A stretch of DNA of 25,973 nucleotides from an uncultured Ruminococcus sp. (GTDB taxonomy: Bacteria > Bacillota > Clostridia > Oscillospirales > Ruminococcaceae): assembly GCA_900539095.1 (NCBI GenBank), contig UQAR01000024.1, positions 1-25,973 on the forward strand, read 5' to 3'. The notes beneath the pieces were generated by a model. The model was given only the letters and a program-made list of their open reading frames with translations. It was not told the origin of the DNA and searched no databases. The position numbers were made by a program, and so were the translations under genes. This document shows, one piece after another, positions 1 to 6,550 of the stretch. How positions within the stretch are numbered: position 1 is the stretch's first letter; each line of letters opens with the position of its first letter.

Positions 1-45
1 GATTCGCCTTAGTCTCGTGGGCTCGGAGATGTGTATAAGAGACAG
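1..45 (+). other. Illumina Nextera adapter contamination
   Basis: Bases 12-45 match the full Nextera read-2 transposase adapter, ending in the mosaic-end sequence AGATGTGTATAAGAGACAG. Bases 4-11 are TCGCCTTA, which is how the N701 index reads in the i7 primer, and bases 1-3 (GAT) fit the end of the P7 primer. Genomic sequence therefore begins at about base 46. This is an untrimmed library artefact and should be masked. Confidence 0.97.
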
Positions 46-63
46 GCGTGAGGAGGTATTGAT

Positions 64-177
64 ATGTTAGGATTTGTAATCGGACTACTTGTAGGCGGTC
101 TTGCAGGCGTAATCATAATGTGTCTCTGTACTGCGGCAAAGCAGGAAAATGAAAATATGTCAAATTCGGACAAGTAA
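64..177 (+). CDS. DUF3789-like membrane mini-protein (37 aa)
   Basis: A 37-residue ORF starts at ATG 64 with a strong site (GAGGAGG) just upstream. It encodes one hydrophobic, glycine-rich helix (residues 2-20, FVIGLLVGGLAGVII) followed by MCLCTAA and a short polar tail. This composition and length match the DUF3789 family, tiny single-pass proteins common in Firmicute conjugative and integrative elements; their function is unknown to me. It is the first gene after the adapter and lies 72 bp before the first recombinase, which supports the mobile-element reading. The family assignment is from memory of its pattern. Confidence 0.7.
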   Translation: MLGFVIGLLVGGLAGVIIMCLCTAAKQENENMSNSDK

Positions 178-186
178 TTTTGTCCG
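167..186 (+). terminator. Stem-loop across the DUF3789 stop codon
   Basis: A perfect 7-bp stem, CGGACAA (167-173) with TTGTCCG (180-186), has a 6-base loop that contains the TAA stop. There is no good U-tract (GTTTGG follows), so it is more likely an attenuator or RNA-stabilising hairpin than a full terminator. Confidence 0.4.
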
Positions 187-193
187 GTTTGGT

Positions 194-230
194 GATACCA
201 TTCTGAAAAGATTTATGGTATCCTTGTTGG
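194..230 (+). terminator. Stem-loop with TTGTTGG tail before recombinase 1
   Basis: GATACCAT (194-201) pairs perfectly with ATGGTATC (215-222), loop 13 bases, followed by CTTGTTGG. It is the first of three intergenic hairpins in the element sharing this tail. The U-tract is poor, so read-through into the recombinase is expected. A recombinase binding site is an alternative reading. Confidence 0.4.
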
Positions 231-249
231 TTGAAAGGAGAGTGAGAAA

Positions 250-1776
250 ATGCCGACAGTAACGGTGATACAGCCGACAATAGCAGAAGAAAAAGCAGTC
301 AAGATACGTTGTGCCGCATATTGCCGAGTGTCAAGCGATTCCGAAGATCAGCTTAATTCCTTTATGGCGCAGACGAGGTACTACAGTCAGATTTTTGAGG
401 ATTCGGAAACAGAAGAACTCATCGACATATATGCCGACGAGGGTATCACAGGAACCCGTGAGGACAAGCGAAGCGAGTTTCAGCGGCTTATGAAGGACTG
501 CCGCAAGGGTAAGATTGACAGAATTTATACAAAGTCTATAAGCCGATTTGCCCGAAATACAAGGGATTGTCTGAAGAACGTAAGAGAATTGAAATCCCTT
601 GGAATTACGATATATTTTGAGAAAGAGAACATCGATACTGCCAATATGACCGATGAAATGATGATTACAATTATGGGAGGTTTGGCGCAGGAGGAATCAA
701 CTTCGATCTCCAAAAACATAAAATGGAGTTATCAAAAAAGATTTGAAAAAGGAACAGTAAATGTTTTTTCTGCGCCCTTTGGTTACAAGTTAAGTAATGG
801 CTCGTTAATTATTAACGAAACACAAGCTCAGATTGTAAAAGAGATTTTTGAGATGTTTCTGAATGGTATTGGTTATCAGCGGATTTCAGAGATTTGTCAA
901 AATAAGTATTCATCATATAAGGATAATTTTAGTTATTACGGCATTCGATATATTTTGTCCAATGAAAAGTATATCGGTGATTCAAAATATCAAAAAACAT
1001 TTACCACGAATACACTTCCGTATAGAAAACTCCCTAATAAAGGTGAGTTAATTCAATATTATATTCAAGCCACACACAAAGCTATAATATCAAAAGAAAC
1101 ATTTGAGAAAGCACAAGCTCTAATAGAATGTAGAAAGCATAAGAACATATTGTCAGAATCACCATTCAGCGGAAAAATCATATGCGCCAACTGCGGAACA
1201 AAATATAAGCGTAAATGTAGTGGCGATAAAATATACTGGGTTTGCCGCAGGCATGACAATTTAGCGCAACTATGCACAAATAAACGAATTGAGGAAAAGT
1301 TTATTAGACAGAGTTTTATAATACTTCACAACAAACTGTTATTCAATTACAAGCAAATTCTTGTACCTCTCCAAACGTCGTTACAGGATTTAAAGCTGAA
1401 AAGATTCAGCGGAAACACCAATGTTATGGATATTCACAAAGAAATCGCAAAACTTAAGGAGCAGACACATGTACTCGCAAGGCTGAAAACAAAAGGATTT
1501 CTGGACGAGGCTAAGTATATTGAGCAGACTGCGGGACTTACAGCTAAAATCAATAAACTGCAATCCGAGCTGAAAAAGCTTACACGTTCCGACGATGAGG
1601 ATGAAACGCTTGATCAGATTGAAATGTTGATTGATTTTTTTGAAAAGCGAGATAATCCGATAACCGAGTTTGAAGAATCGGCATTTGAAAGTATCGTTGA
1701 GAAGATCGTGGTTATAGATCAGTATGAGCTGGAGTTTCACTTGATCTGCGGATTGAAATTCAAAGAAAACATATAA
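250..1776 (+). CDS. Large serine recombinase 1 (complete)
   Basis: This 508-residue protein is a site-specific DNA recombinase that would cut and rejoin att sites through a phosphoserine intermediate. The N-terminal resolvase domain (about 20-165) carries YCRVS with catalytic Ser28 and Arg26, and the SRFARN motif with Arg99 and Arg102, so the active site looks intact. A recombinase domain (about 170-290) follows, then a zinc ribbon (CANC ... CRRHDNLAQLC, about 312-345) and a C-terminal coiled coil rich in Lys/Leu/Glu. GAAAGGAG lies 8 bases before the ATG. It is the first of three tandem family members and sits after a stem-loop. The length suits the large serine family. Which direction of reaction (integration or excision) it performs cannot be told from sequence. 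Confidence 0.93.
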   Translation: MPTVTVIQPTIAEEKAVKIRCAAYCRVSSDSEDQLNSFMAQTRYYSQIFEDSETEELIDIYADEGITGTREDKRSEFQRLMKDCRKGKIDRIYTKSISRFARNTRDCLKNVRELKSLGITIYFEKENIDTANMTDEMMITIMGGLAQEESTSISKNIKWSYQKRFEKGTVNVFSAPFGYKLSNGSLIINETQAQIVKEIFEMFLNGIGYQRISEICQNKYSSYKDNFSYYGIRYILSNEKYIGDSKYQKTFTTNTLPYRKLPNKGELIQYYIQATHKAIISKETFEKAQALIECRKHKNILSESPFSGKIICANCGTKYKRKCSGDKIYWVCRRHDNLAQLCTNKRIEEKFIRQSFIILHNKLLFNYKQILVPLQTSLQDLKLKRFSGNTNVMDIHKEIAKLKEQTHVLARLKTKGFLDEAKYIEQTAGLTAKINKLQSELKKLTRSDDEDETLDQIEMLIDFFEKRDNPITEFEESAFESIVEKIVVIDQYELEFHLICGLKFKENI

Positions 1777-1782
1777 CAGAAA

Positions 1783-1820
1783 ATGCCTTGCAGTAAAATT
1801 GCAGGGCATATTTTTGTTGG
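1783..1820 (+). terminator. Stem-loop with ATTTTTGTTGG tail between recombinases 1 and 2
   Basis: ATGCCTTGCA (1783-1792) pairs with TGCAGGGCAT (1800-1809) with one G-U pair, loop GTAAAAT, then ATTTTTGTTGG. It resembles an intrinsic terminator with a short U-run. Because recombinase 2 lies just downstream with no obvious promoter, partial termination is likely. Confidence 0.6.
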
Positions 1821-1879
1821 TTTTGGTACTGGATTTCCACAGAATTTTGTAGTATTGTTGTACACGGAGGTGAAATTAG

Positions 1880-2818
1880 ATGGCAAGAAACAGAGTAATC
1901 CCGTTCGGCTACTGCATGAAAAACGGCGAAATAACGACCGAACCAAAAGAAGTTTATGCAGTTGCAGAGATTTTCAGAGAATATCTGAATGGCAGCAGTT
2001 TACTTCAAATTGCAAAGCTTATGGAGTCCGAGAACATTCGATATACCGAGGATTCTGACCATTGGAACAAGAACATGGTCAAGCGGATAATCGAAAATGA
2101 GAAACATCTCGGAACTGACAAATATCCACAGATAATTGATGAGGATATTTTCAATCAGGCAAATGAAAAGCGGATAAGAAAGGCTAATACGCTTAATCTG
2201 GTATGCGATGATTTACAGGAAATCAGAAAGGTTACATACTGCCTTGAATGCGGAGAAAAGCTTTTCAGAAAAACCAACGGCAAGGGACGTGAATATTGGA
2301 ACTGCGGAAATCCCGATTGCTTTAAATATGAATATCGACTGACCGACCAAATGATAATAGGAGCGGTATTGACCGTTCTGAACACAGCTATTGCAAATTC
2401 AAGCCTATTAGAGTACGGCGGCGAAATAAGCGTGTATTCCCCTACTGTAGATGTGATTAGAAAACAAAATGAAATCAATCAGATGTCCGATTCTATACAA
2501 GTGGACTTTGACCGAGTGAAATCTGAGATTTTCAAGCTTGCCGAGATGAAATATGATTGCTGTACTTACAATGACAGTCCGCAGAAAACAGCGGAAATCA
2601 AGGCTCTGCTTGAAAATCACGAACAATTAAATACGCTCGATATAGGCTTATTCAAAGCGTGTGTTTCACGAATTTGGATAAGCCATTTTTGCACCATAGA
2701 GGTTGAATTTATCAACGGCATACACATCAAAAATATAACGGAAAGGAAGCTTGAAAATGACCACAGCAACAAATGTAACGATAATTCCTGCGAAAGTTCA
2801 GACGGAAATAAACCGTGA
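1880..2818 (+). CDS. Recombinase-family protein lacking the catalytic domain
   Basis: This 312-residue protein starts at ATG 1880, after GGAGGTGAAATTAG. It begins directly in the recombinase DNA-binding domain (FGYCMKNGEITTEP, about 8-105), then has a four-cysteine zinc ribbon (Cys121, Cys124, Cys142, Cys147) and a C-terminal helical region. The resolvase domain with the YxRVS serine and the R-x-x-R motif is absent, so it cannot catalyse strand cleavage alone. The frame is open with a good ribosome site, and the preceding 100 bases show no leftover catalytic domain, so it looks like a maintained accessory protein, not a fresh truncation. Its end overlaps the next recombinase by 62 bp, implying coupled translation. 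It may act as a DNA-binding partner or directionality factor; that role is inference. Confidence 0.85.
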   Translation: MARNRVIPFGYCMKNGEITTEPKEVYAVAEIFREYLNGSSLLQIAKLMESENIRYTEDSDHWNKNMVKRIIENEKHLGTDKYPQIIDEDIFNQANEKRIRKANTLNLVCDDLQEIRKVTYCLECGEKLFRKTNGKGREYWNCGNPDCFKYEYRLTDQMIIGAVLTVLNTAIANSSLLEYGGEISVYSPTVDVIRKQNEINQMSDSIQVDFDRVKSEIFKLAEMKYDCCTYNDSPQKTAEIKALLENHEQLNTLDIGLFKACVSRIWISHFCTIEVEFINGIHIKNITERKLENDHSNKCNDNSCESSDGNKP

Positions 2819-4373
2819 TAAATATCACCAATTGAGAGTAGCGGCATACTGCCGTGTAAGTACAGAGCAAGAGGAACAGCAAAACAGCTATCAGGTTCAG
2901 ATCGCATATTACACAGACTTGATAAATCGCAAAAAAGAATGGACTCTTGCCGAAATTTTTGCCGACGAAGGTATCAGCGGTACACAGACAAAAAAGCGTA
3001 CCGAATTTAATCGCATGATCCGTATGTGCAGAAACAAGAAAATCGACCTTGTAATTACCAAGTCGATATCAAGATTTGCCAGAAATACTGTGGATTGTTT
3101 GGAATATGTGCGACAGTTGAAAGACCTCGGGATCGGAGTGATTTTCGAGAAAGAGAACATCAATACGATGACAATGACTTCTGAATTTATGATAGCTCTG
3201 TACGGAAGTTTTGCTCAGGCAGAATCGGAGTCAATAAGCAAAAATGTAAGCTGGGGAAAAGAAAAAGCTTACCGTGAGGGCAAGGTACAGTTTCAGTATA
3301 AATATCTTCTCGGTTACAAAAAAGGTGCAGACGGCAAGCCTGAAATAGTTCCTGAAGAAGCGGAAACAGTTAAGCTGATTTTTAATATGTACCTTGACGG
3401 ATACACGCTTTTAAATATCGCAGATACGCTTATGGCTCAGGGCAGAAGGACGGCTACAGGCAAAAATATTTGGAGTAAAGGCGAGGTTCAGCGTATTCTG
3501 AAAAATGAAAAATATGTCGGCGACGCACTTCTGCAAAAAAGTTTTACGGTGGACTGCATAACTCACAAAGTGGTGAAAAATAACGGTGAACGTCCTATGT
3601 ATCTTGTGACAGACCATCATACGCCGATAGTTGACCGTGACACGTTCAACCGAGTACAGCAGGAGCTTGCAAGGCGAACTTCCAAGCGTAAAATCAGCGA
3701 TAAAACCAAAACTGAGCAAGGCAAATACAGCGGAAAATATGCTTTATCCGAGCTGCTGATATGCGGTCACTGCGGAACTCCATACAGACGCAGGGTGTGG
3801 TCAAGAAACGGCAAAAAGCAGGTGGTCTGGCGGTGCATAAGCCGTCTGGAACACGGTAAAAAGTACTGCCCCGATTCACCTACGATCAAGGAAGAACAGC
3901 TCCATAAGGCGATAATTCGGGCGATAAACAATTACTATTCCTGCCGAAATGATATTGCAAGGATTTTAAAAGCGAATATTGGTTCGGTGCTTGAATGTCA
4001 AGGTCAGGAGGAAATTTTAGCTGCAGGAAAAAGACTTAGGGAAATCGACCAAGCAAGAAATGATTTAGTCAATTTGATAGCCTCCGGCGGCTGCGACGAG
4101 GACAAGCTTGACAGTGAATTTGAAAAGCTTTATGCGGAAGAACAGCAGTTGAGCGAACGTCTTGAAAATCTGAAATTGCAGAACAAAACTTCAGAAGGAA
4201 CACAGGCGAAACTTGATGAAATTATGGATATGATAGAGCATGAAAAGTTTGAGTTGGAAACATTTGATAATGTGCTGGTACGCAAATTAATCGAGTGCAT
4301 AAAAGTACTGAGCAAGACCGAAATACTGGTGATTTTCAAGGGTGGATACGAAGTTAAAGCAGAAATTGAATAA
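2757..4373 (+). CDS. Large serine recombinase 3 (complete)
   Basis: A 538-residue large serine recombinase. The ATG at 2757 is preferred over the in-frame TTG at 2751 because GGAAAGGAAG sits at a proper distance from the ATG. The catalytic domain carries YCRVS (Ser35, Arg33) and SRFARN (Arg106, Arg109). A recombinase domain follows (about 185-300), then a zinc ribbon (CGHCG ... WRCISRLEHGKKYC) and a long coiled coil (about 420-500). The gene begins inside the end of the catalytically empty family member, so the two are translationally coupled. It resembles recombinase 1 in domain order but differs widely in the C-terminal half, which usually decides site choice. The two active enzymes may therefore recognise different half-sites or act as a pair. 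Confidence 0.93.
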   Translation: MTTATNVTIIPAKVQTEINRDKYHQLRVAAYCRVSTEQEEQQNSYQVQIAYYTDLINRKKEWTLAEIFADEGISGTQTKKRTEFNRMIRMCRNKKIDLVITKSISRFARNTVDCLEYVRQLKDLGIGVIFEKENINTMTMTSEFMIALYGSFAQAESESISKNVSWGKEKAYREGKVQFQYKYLLGYKKGADGKPEIVPEEAETVKLIFNMYLDGYTLLNIADTLMAQGRRTATGKNIWSKGEVQRILKNEKYVGDALLQKSFTVDCITHKVVKNNGERPMYLVTDHHTPIVDRDTFNRVQQELARRTSKRKISDKTKTEQGKYSGKYALSELLICGHCGTPYRRRVWSRNGKKQVVWRCISRLEHGKKYCPDSPTIKEEQLHKAIIRAINNYYSCRNDIARILKANIGSVLECQGQEEILAAGKRLREIDQARNDLVNLIASGGCDEDKLDSEFEKLYAEEQQLSERLENLKLQNKTSEGTQAKLDEIMDMIEHEKFELETFDNVLVRKLIECIKVLSKTEILVIFKGGYEVKAEIE

Positions 4374-4387
4374 CGATTAAATTTACG

Positions 4388-4421
4388 GCTTGCGGAGAGA
4401 TCTGCAGGCTGTTTTTGTTGG
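4388..4421 (+). terminator. Stem-loop with GTTTTTGTTGG tail before the amidoligase
   Basis: GCTTGCGGA (4388-4396) pairs with TCTGCAGGC (4401-4409) across a GAGA tetraloop with two G-U pairs. The tail TGTTTTTGTTGG runs straight into the GGGAGG ribosome site of the next gene. It could act as a partial terminator between the recombinase block and the cargo genes. Confidence 0.55.
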
Positions 4422-4432
4422 GAGGCGGTTAT

Positions 4433-5536
4433 TTGGCAGGCAATTTTGATGGGATAAAGACAAGAAATTTTGGCATTGAGATAGAAATGACAGGCTTAAC
4501 TCGCTGTCAGGCGGCAAAAGCACTTTCAGGTGTTCTGGGAGGAGAGGTTGTCCATGAGGGTGGTACTTATGATAAATATACGGTTAAAGATATTAAAAGC
4601 AGGGATTGGTCTATTGTGTACGACGGAAGTATCAACTGTTACAATGCAAACGGCGACCGAGCGTCCAAATCCTACAGTGTGGAAATGAATTCTCCTGTTC
4701 TTGAATATGAGGATATTCCGCTTTTGCAGGAGGTTGTACGAGCTCTTAGAAAAGCGGGCGGAGTAACAGGTCCGAGATATTGTGCAGGCACGCATATACA
4801 CATTTCGGCAGACGATTACACTCCGCAGCAGATACGCAATCTTGTAAATATTTTTGCAAGTAAGGAGGACTTTCTGTGGGACGCTTTGCAGGTTTCTTCT
4901 GCTCGTGAATCCTACTGTCACAAGATGGATAAGCAGTTCATCGAGGAAATTAACCGAAAAAAGCCTAAAGATATGGAAGAAATAAAGGGGCTTTGGTATC
5001 ACGGCAGAATGAGCGAACAGTTTCAGCATTACTCAAATAGCCGATATGTTATCTGCAATCTGCACTCATTCTTTCAGCATGGTCATTACGAGATAAGGGC
5101 ATACAACGGAAGTCTTCATGCAGGAGAGGTAAGAAGTCAGATAGTTCTTGCGCTTGCCATAAGCAATGCGGCAATGACTAAGAAATACTGTTTTCCGCAC
5201 GTTTCGCAAAGCGATAATATGCGGTACAGCTTTCGTGTATGGCTTTTGAATCTTGGACTTATCGGAGATGAGTTCAAGAATTGCAGAACGCATTTGCTAA
5301 AACATTTGGATGGCGATATTGCATGGCGGCACCCGGAGGACGGAATAGCCGCAAGAGCAAAGCTGAAAGAAAAACGTGAAGCTGAACGGCAAGCCGCCCG
5401 TGGGCAGCGTGTCGAGCCTGTAAGCGAGGTTCAGGAGTTAAACGAAAATGTATCCGATGAAAATTCAGAGCCGACAGAGAGCGAATGTGAGAACTTTGAA
5501 GAAGATGAAGAAATGGGCATGGAAATGTCAATGTGA
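4433..5536 (+). CDS. Amidoligase family protein
   Basis: A 367-residue protein of the amidoligase_2 family, relatives of glutamine synthetase/glutamate-cysteine ligase that form amide bonds with ATP. Visible signatures are FGIEIE (residues 13-18), VEMNSPVL (83-90), GTHIHI with His121 and His123, and a later segment around HYEIRAYNG that would complete the metal/ATP site. TTG 4433 is chosen as start because GGGAGG (4420-4425) is correctly spaced; the longer frame from TTG 4415 would place the ribosome site inside the gene. The last 45 residues are acidic and end in a Met-rich tail. It precedes a GGCT-like gene by 13 bp, a pairing described for amidoligases in the comparative genomics of this superfamily. 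The substrate is unknown; a peptide or protein-linked glutamyl modification is plausible. Confidence 0.85.
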   Translation: MAGNFDGIKTRNFGIEIEMTGLTRCQAAKALSGVLGGEVVHEGGTYDKYTVKDIKSRDWSIVYDGSINCYNANGDRASKSYSVEMNSPVLEYEDIPLLQEVVRALRKAGGVTGPRYCAGTHIHISADDYTPQQIRNLVNIFASKEDFLWDALQVSSARESYCHKMDKQFIEEINRKKPKDMEEIKGLWYHGRMSEQFQHYSNSRYVICNLHSFFQHGHYEIRAYNGSLHAGEVRSQIVLALAISNAAMTKKYCFPHVSQSDNMRYSFRVWLLNLGLIGDEFKNCRTHLLKHLDGDIAWRHPEDGIAARAKLKEKREAERQAARGQRVEPVSEVQELNENVSDENSEPTESECENFEEDEEMGMEMSM

Positions 5537-5549
5537 TCGGAGGTAGAGA

Positions 5550-6053
5550 ATGAAAAATAAACAGTTATATATTGCATATGGAAGCAATATAAATTTGGAG
5601 CAAATGGCATACAGATGTCCACATTCAAAGGTTGTAGGAACATCAGAAATCAAGGATTATGAATTAGAGTTCAGGGGCGTTGCAACAATCGTTCCGAATA
5701 AGGGTGCAAGAGTTCCCGTTCTGATATGGGAGCTTGACGAAAGGGATTTGCCTACTCTTAACAAATACGAAGGCTACCCCAGTTTCTACAGGCAGGAAAA
5801 AATGACCTTTGAAATGGACGGAAAAACCTACGAAGGTATGGCATATCTGATGAATCGTGGGACAATTTCTCCACCGAGTCAGCAGTATTACAACACGATT
5901 TTGCAGGGATACAGAGAAAACGGTTTGGACGAGAAATATCTTCAAACAGCTCTTGAAAATTCTCAGCAGCTTGAGTATTACGTGAATGATGAATTCGATG
6001 AGGATTTTGATGATGATTACGACCTTGACGATGATATGCAGATGAGATTTTAA
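5550..6053 (+). CDS. Gamma-glutamylcyclotransferase-like (AIG2/GGCT) protein
   Basis: A 167-residue GGCT-fold protein. Such enzymes release gamma-glutamyl or related amide-linked groups as a cyclic product. It has the substrate-loop motif YGSN (residues 10-13), and YEGYP (73-77) carries Glu74 at the position expected for the catalytic acid. GGAGG lies just before the ATG. The C-terminal 20 residues are almost all Asp/Glu, like the acidic end of its upstream partner. It lies 13 bp after the amidoligase and 13 bp before a small gene. The pair could make and remove the same amide bond, one as writer and one as eraser; this is inference from family chemistry and gene order. Confidence 0.85.
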   Translation: MKNKQLYIAYGSNINLEQMAYRCPHSKVVGTSEIKDYELEFRGVATIVPNKGARVPVLIWELDERDLPTLNKYEGYPSFYRQEKMTFEMDGKTYEGMAYLMNRGTISPPSQQYYNTILQGYRENGLDEKYLQTALENSQQLEYYVNDEFDEDFDDDYDLDDDMQMRF

Positions 6054-6066
6054 GGAGAGTGGTTGA

Positions 6067-6336
6067 ATGAAATACAATGGTTTTTATGTGAAAATATCTC
6101 CCGATACTGATCTGCATCGGGAGGATAAGGACGGTAATGATGTTCGCTGTAACGGGTTTACAGTTGAAGTCTTTGCAGATAAGTCCGAAAAGCTTGAAAT
6201 TGATGTTTTTTCGGCTGCGGTGAATTTTGAACTGTTGAAAGACAGTCTTGAAGAAGCGGAGCAGTTTGCTAAGGATTATGTGGATTGTGAGGAAAAAGAA
6301 TATCGCAGAATGATCGATGAGTTCAATGAACATTGA
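6067..6336 (+). CDS. Small protein of the amidoligase/GGCT cassette, function unknown
   Basis: An 89-residue acidic protein with AAGGAGAG well placed before ATG 6067. It has no membrane segment or signal peptide. The first half looks beta-rich (GFYVKISPDTDL, GFTVEVFADK) and the second half forms an amphipathic helix rich in Glu. I do not recognise the family. Its 13-bp spacing after the GGCT-like gene makes it the third member of one operon, so it may be a substrate, adaptor or regulator of the amidoligase pair; nothing in the sequence decides between these. Confidence 0.75.
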   Translation: MKYNGFYVKISPDTDLHREDKDGNDVRCNGFTVEVFADKSEKLEIDVFSAAVNFELLKDSLEEAEQFAKDYVDCEEKEYRRMIDEFNEH

Positions 6337-6423
6337 CCGGTAGAAATAATTTTTAATCGGAATGGTCATAATTTATCTCGTTTTAGATATGCATCCATTT
6401 GGTATCAGCAAGACAACAACTTT

Positions 6424-6456
6424 AAGAGAACTACTTACAAGTAGTTCTCTTTTTTA
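6424..6456 (+). terminator. Intrinsic terminator at the end of the element block
   Basis: AAGAGAACTAC (6424-6434) pairs perfectly with GTAGTTCTCTT (6441-6451), loop TTACAA, followed by a run of T. It should end transcription from the amidoligase operon, and the symmetric A/T flanks may also let it work on the other strand. Confidence 0.9.
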
Positions 6457-6495
6457 TTACCCCACTCCCCATAAATCACAACCACCCCCAAACAA

Positions 6496-6536
6496 AAAGA
6501 CCCTATGGCAGTCACCCTGCAATAAGGTCTTTTTTC
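6496..6536 (-). terminator. Intrinsic terminator of the ABC exporter operon
   Basis: On the - strand, AAAAAGACC pairs with GGTCTTTTT, with an inner GCAG/CTGC stem, and a T-run follows. It lies 15 bp after the permease stop codon. Together with the + strand hairpin at 6424 it insulates convergent transcription units. Confidence 0.85.
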
Positions 6537-6550
6537 ATATAACACCTAAA

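Larger units (their letters stand above)
46..6400 (+). mobile_element. One end of an integrative mobile element with tandem serine recombinases
   Basis: Three large-serine-recombinase-family genes, a DUF3789-type mini-protein and an amidoligase/GGCT cassette, all on the + strand, form a block typical of integrative elements in Firmicutes. The left part of the element is outside the window. The right limit is not resolved: it lies between the stop of the last small gene (6336) and the convergent terminators starting at 6424. I cannot see the attachment-site core because the other junction is missing. The flanking gene (ABC permease) is intact and reads toward the element, so insertion was probably intergenic. 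Confidence 0.65.

Noticed and set aside
1880..2818. Middle recombinase as a frameshifted piece of recombinase 1
   Set aside because: Recombinase 1 is complete to its own C-terminal coiled coil, and the middle gene has its own ribosome site and its own DNA-binding domain and zinc ribbon, so it is a separate gene.
4415..4432. Longer amidoligase start at TTG 4415
   Set aside because: It lies inside the hairpin tail and would put the GGGAGG ribosome site within the coding region; TTG 4433 is correctly spaced.
6424..6536. CRISPR-like or repeat array from the paired hairpins
   Set aside because: There are just two unrelated hairpins with T-runs in opposite orientations; they are convergent terminators.
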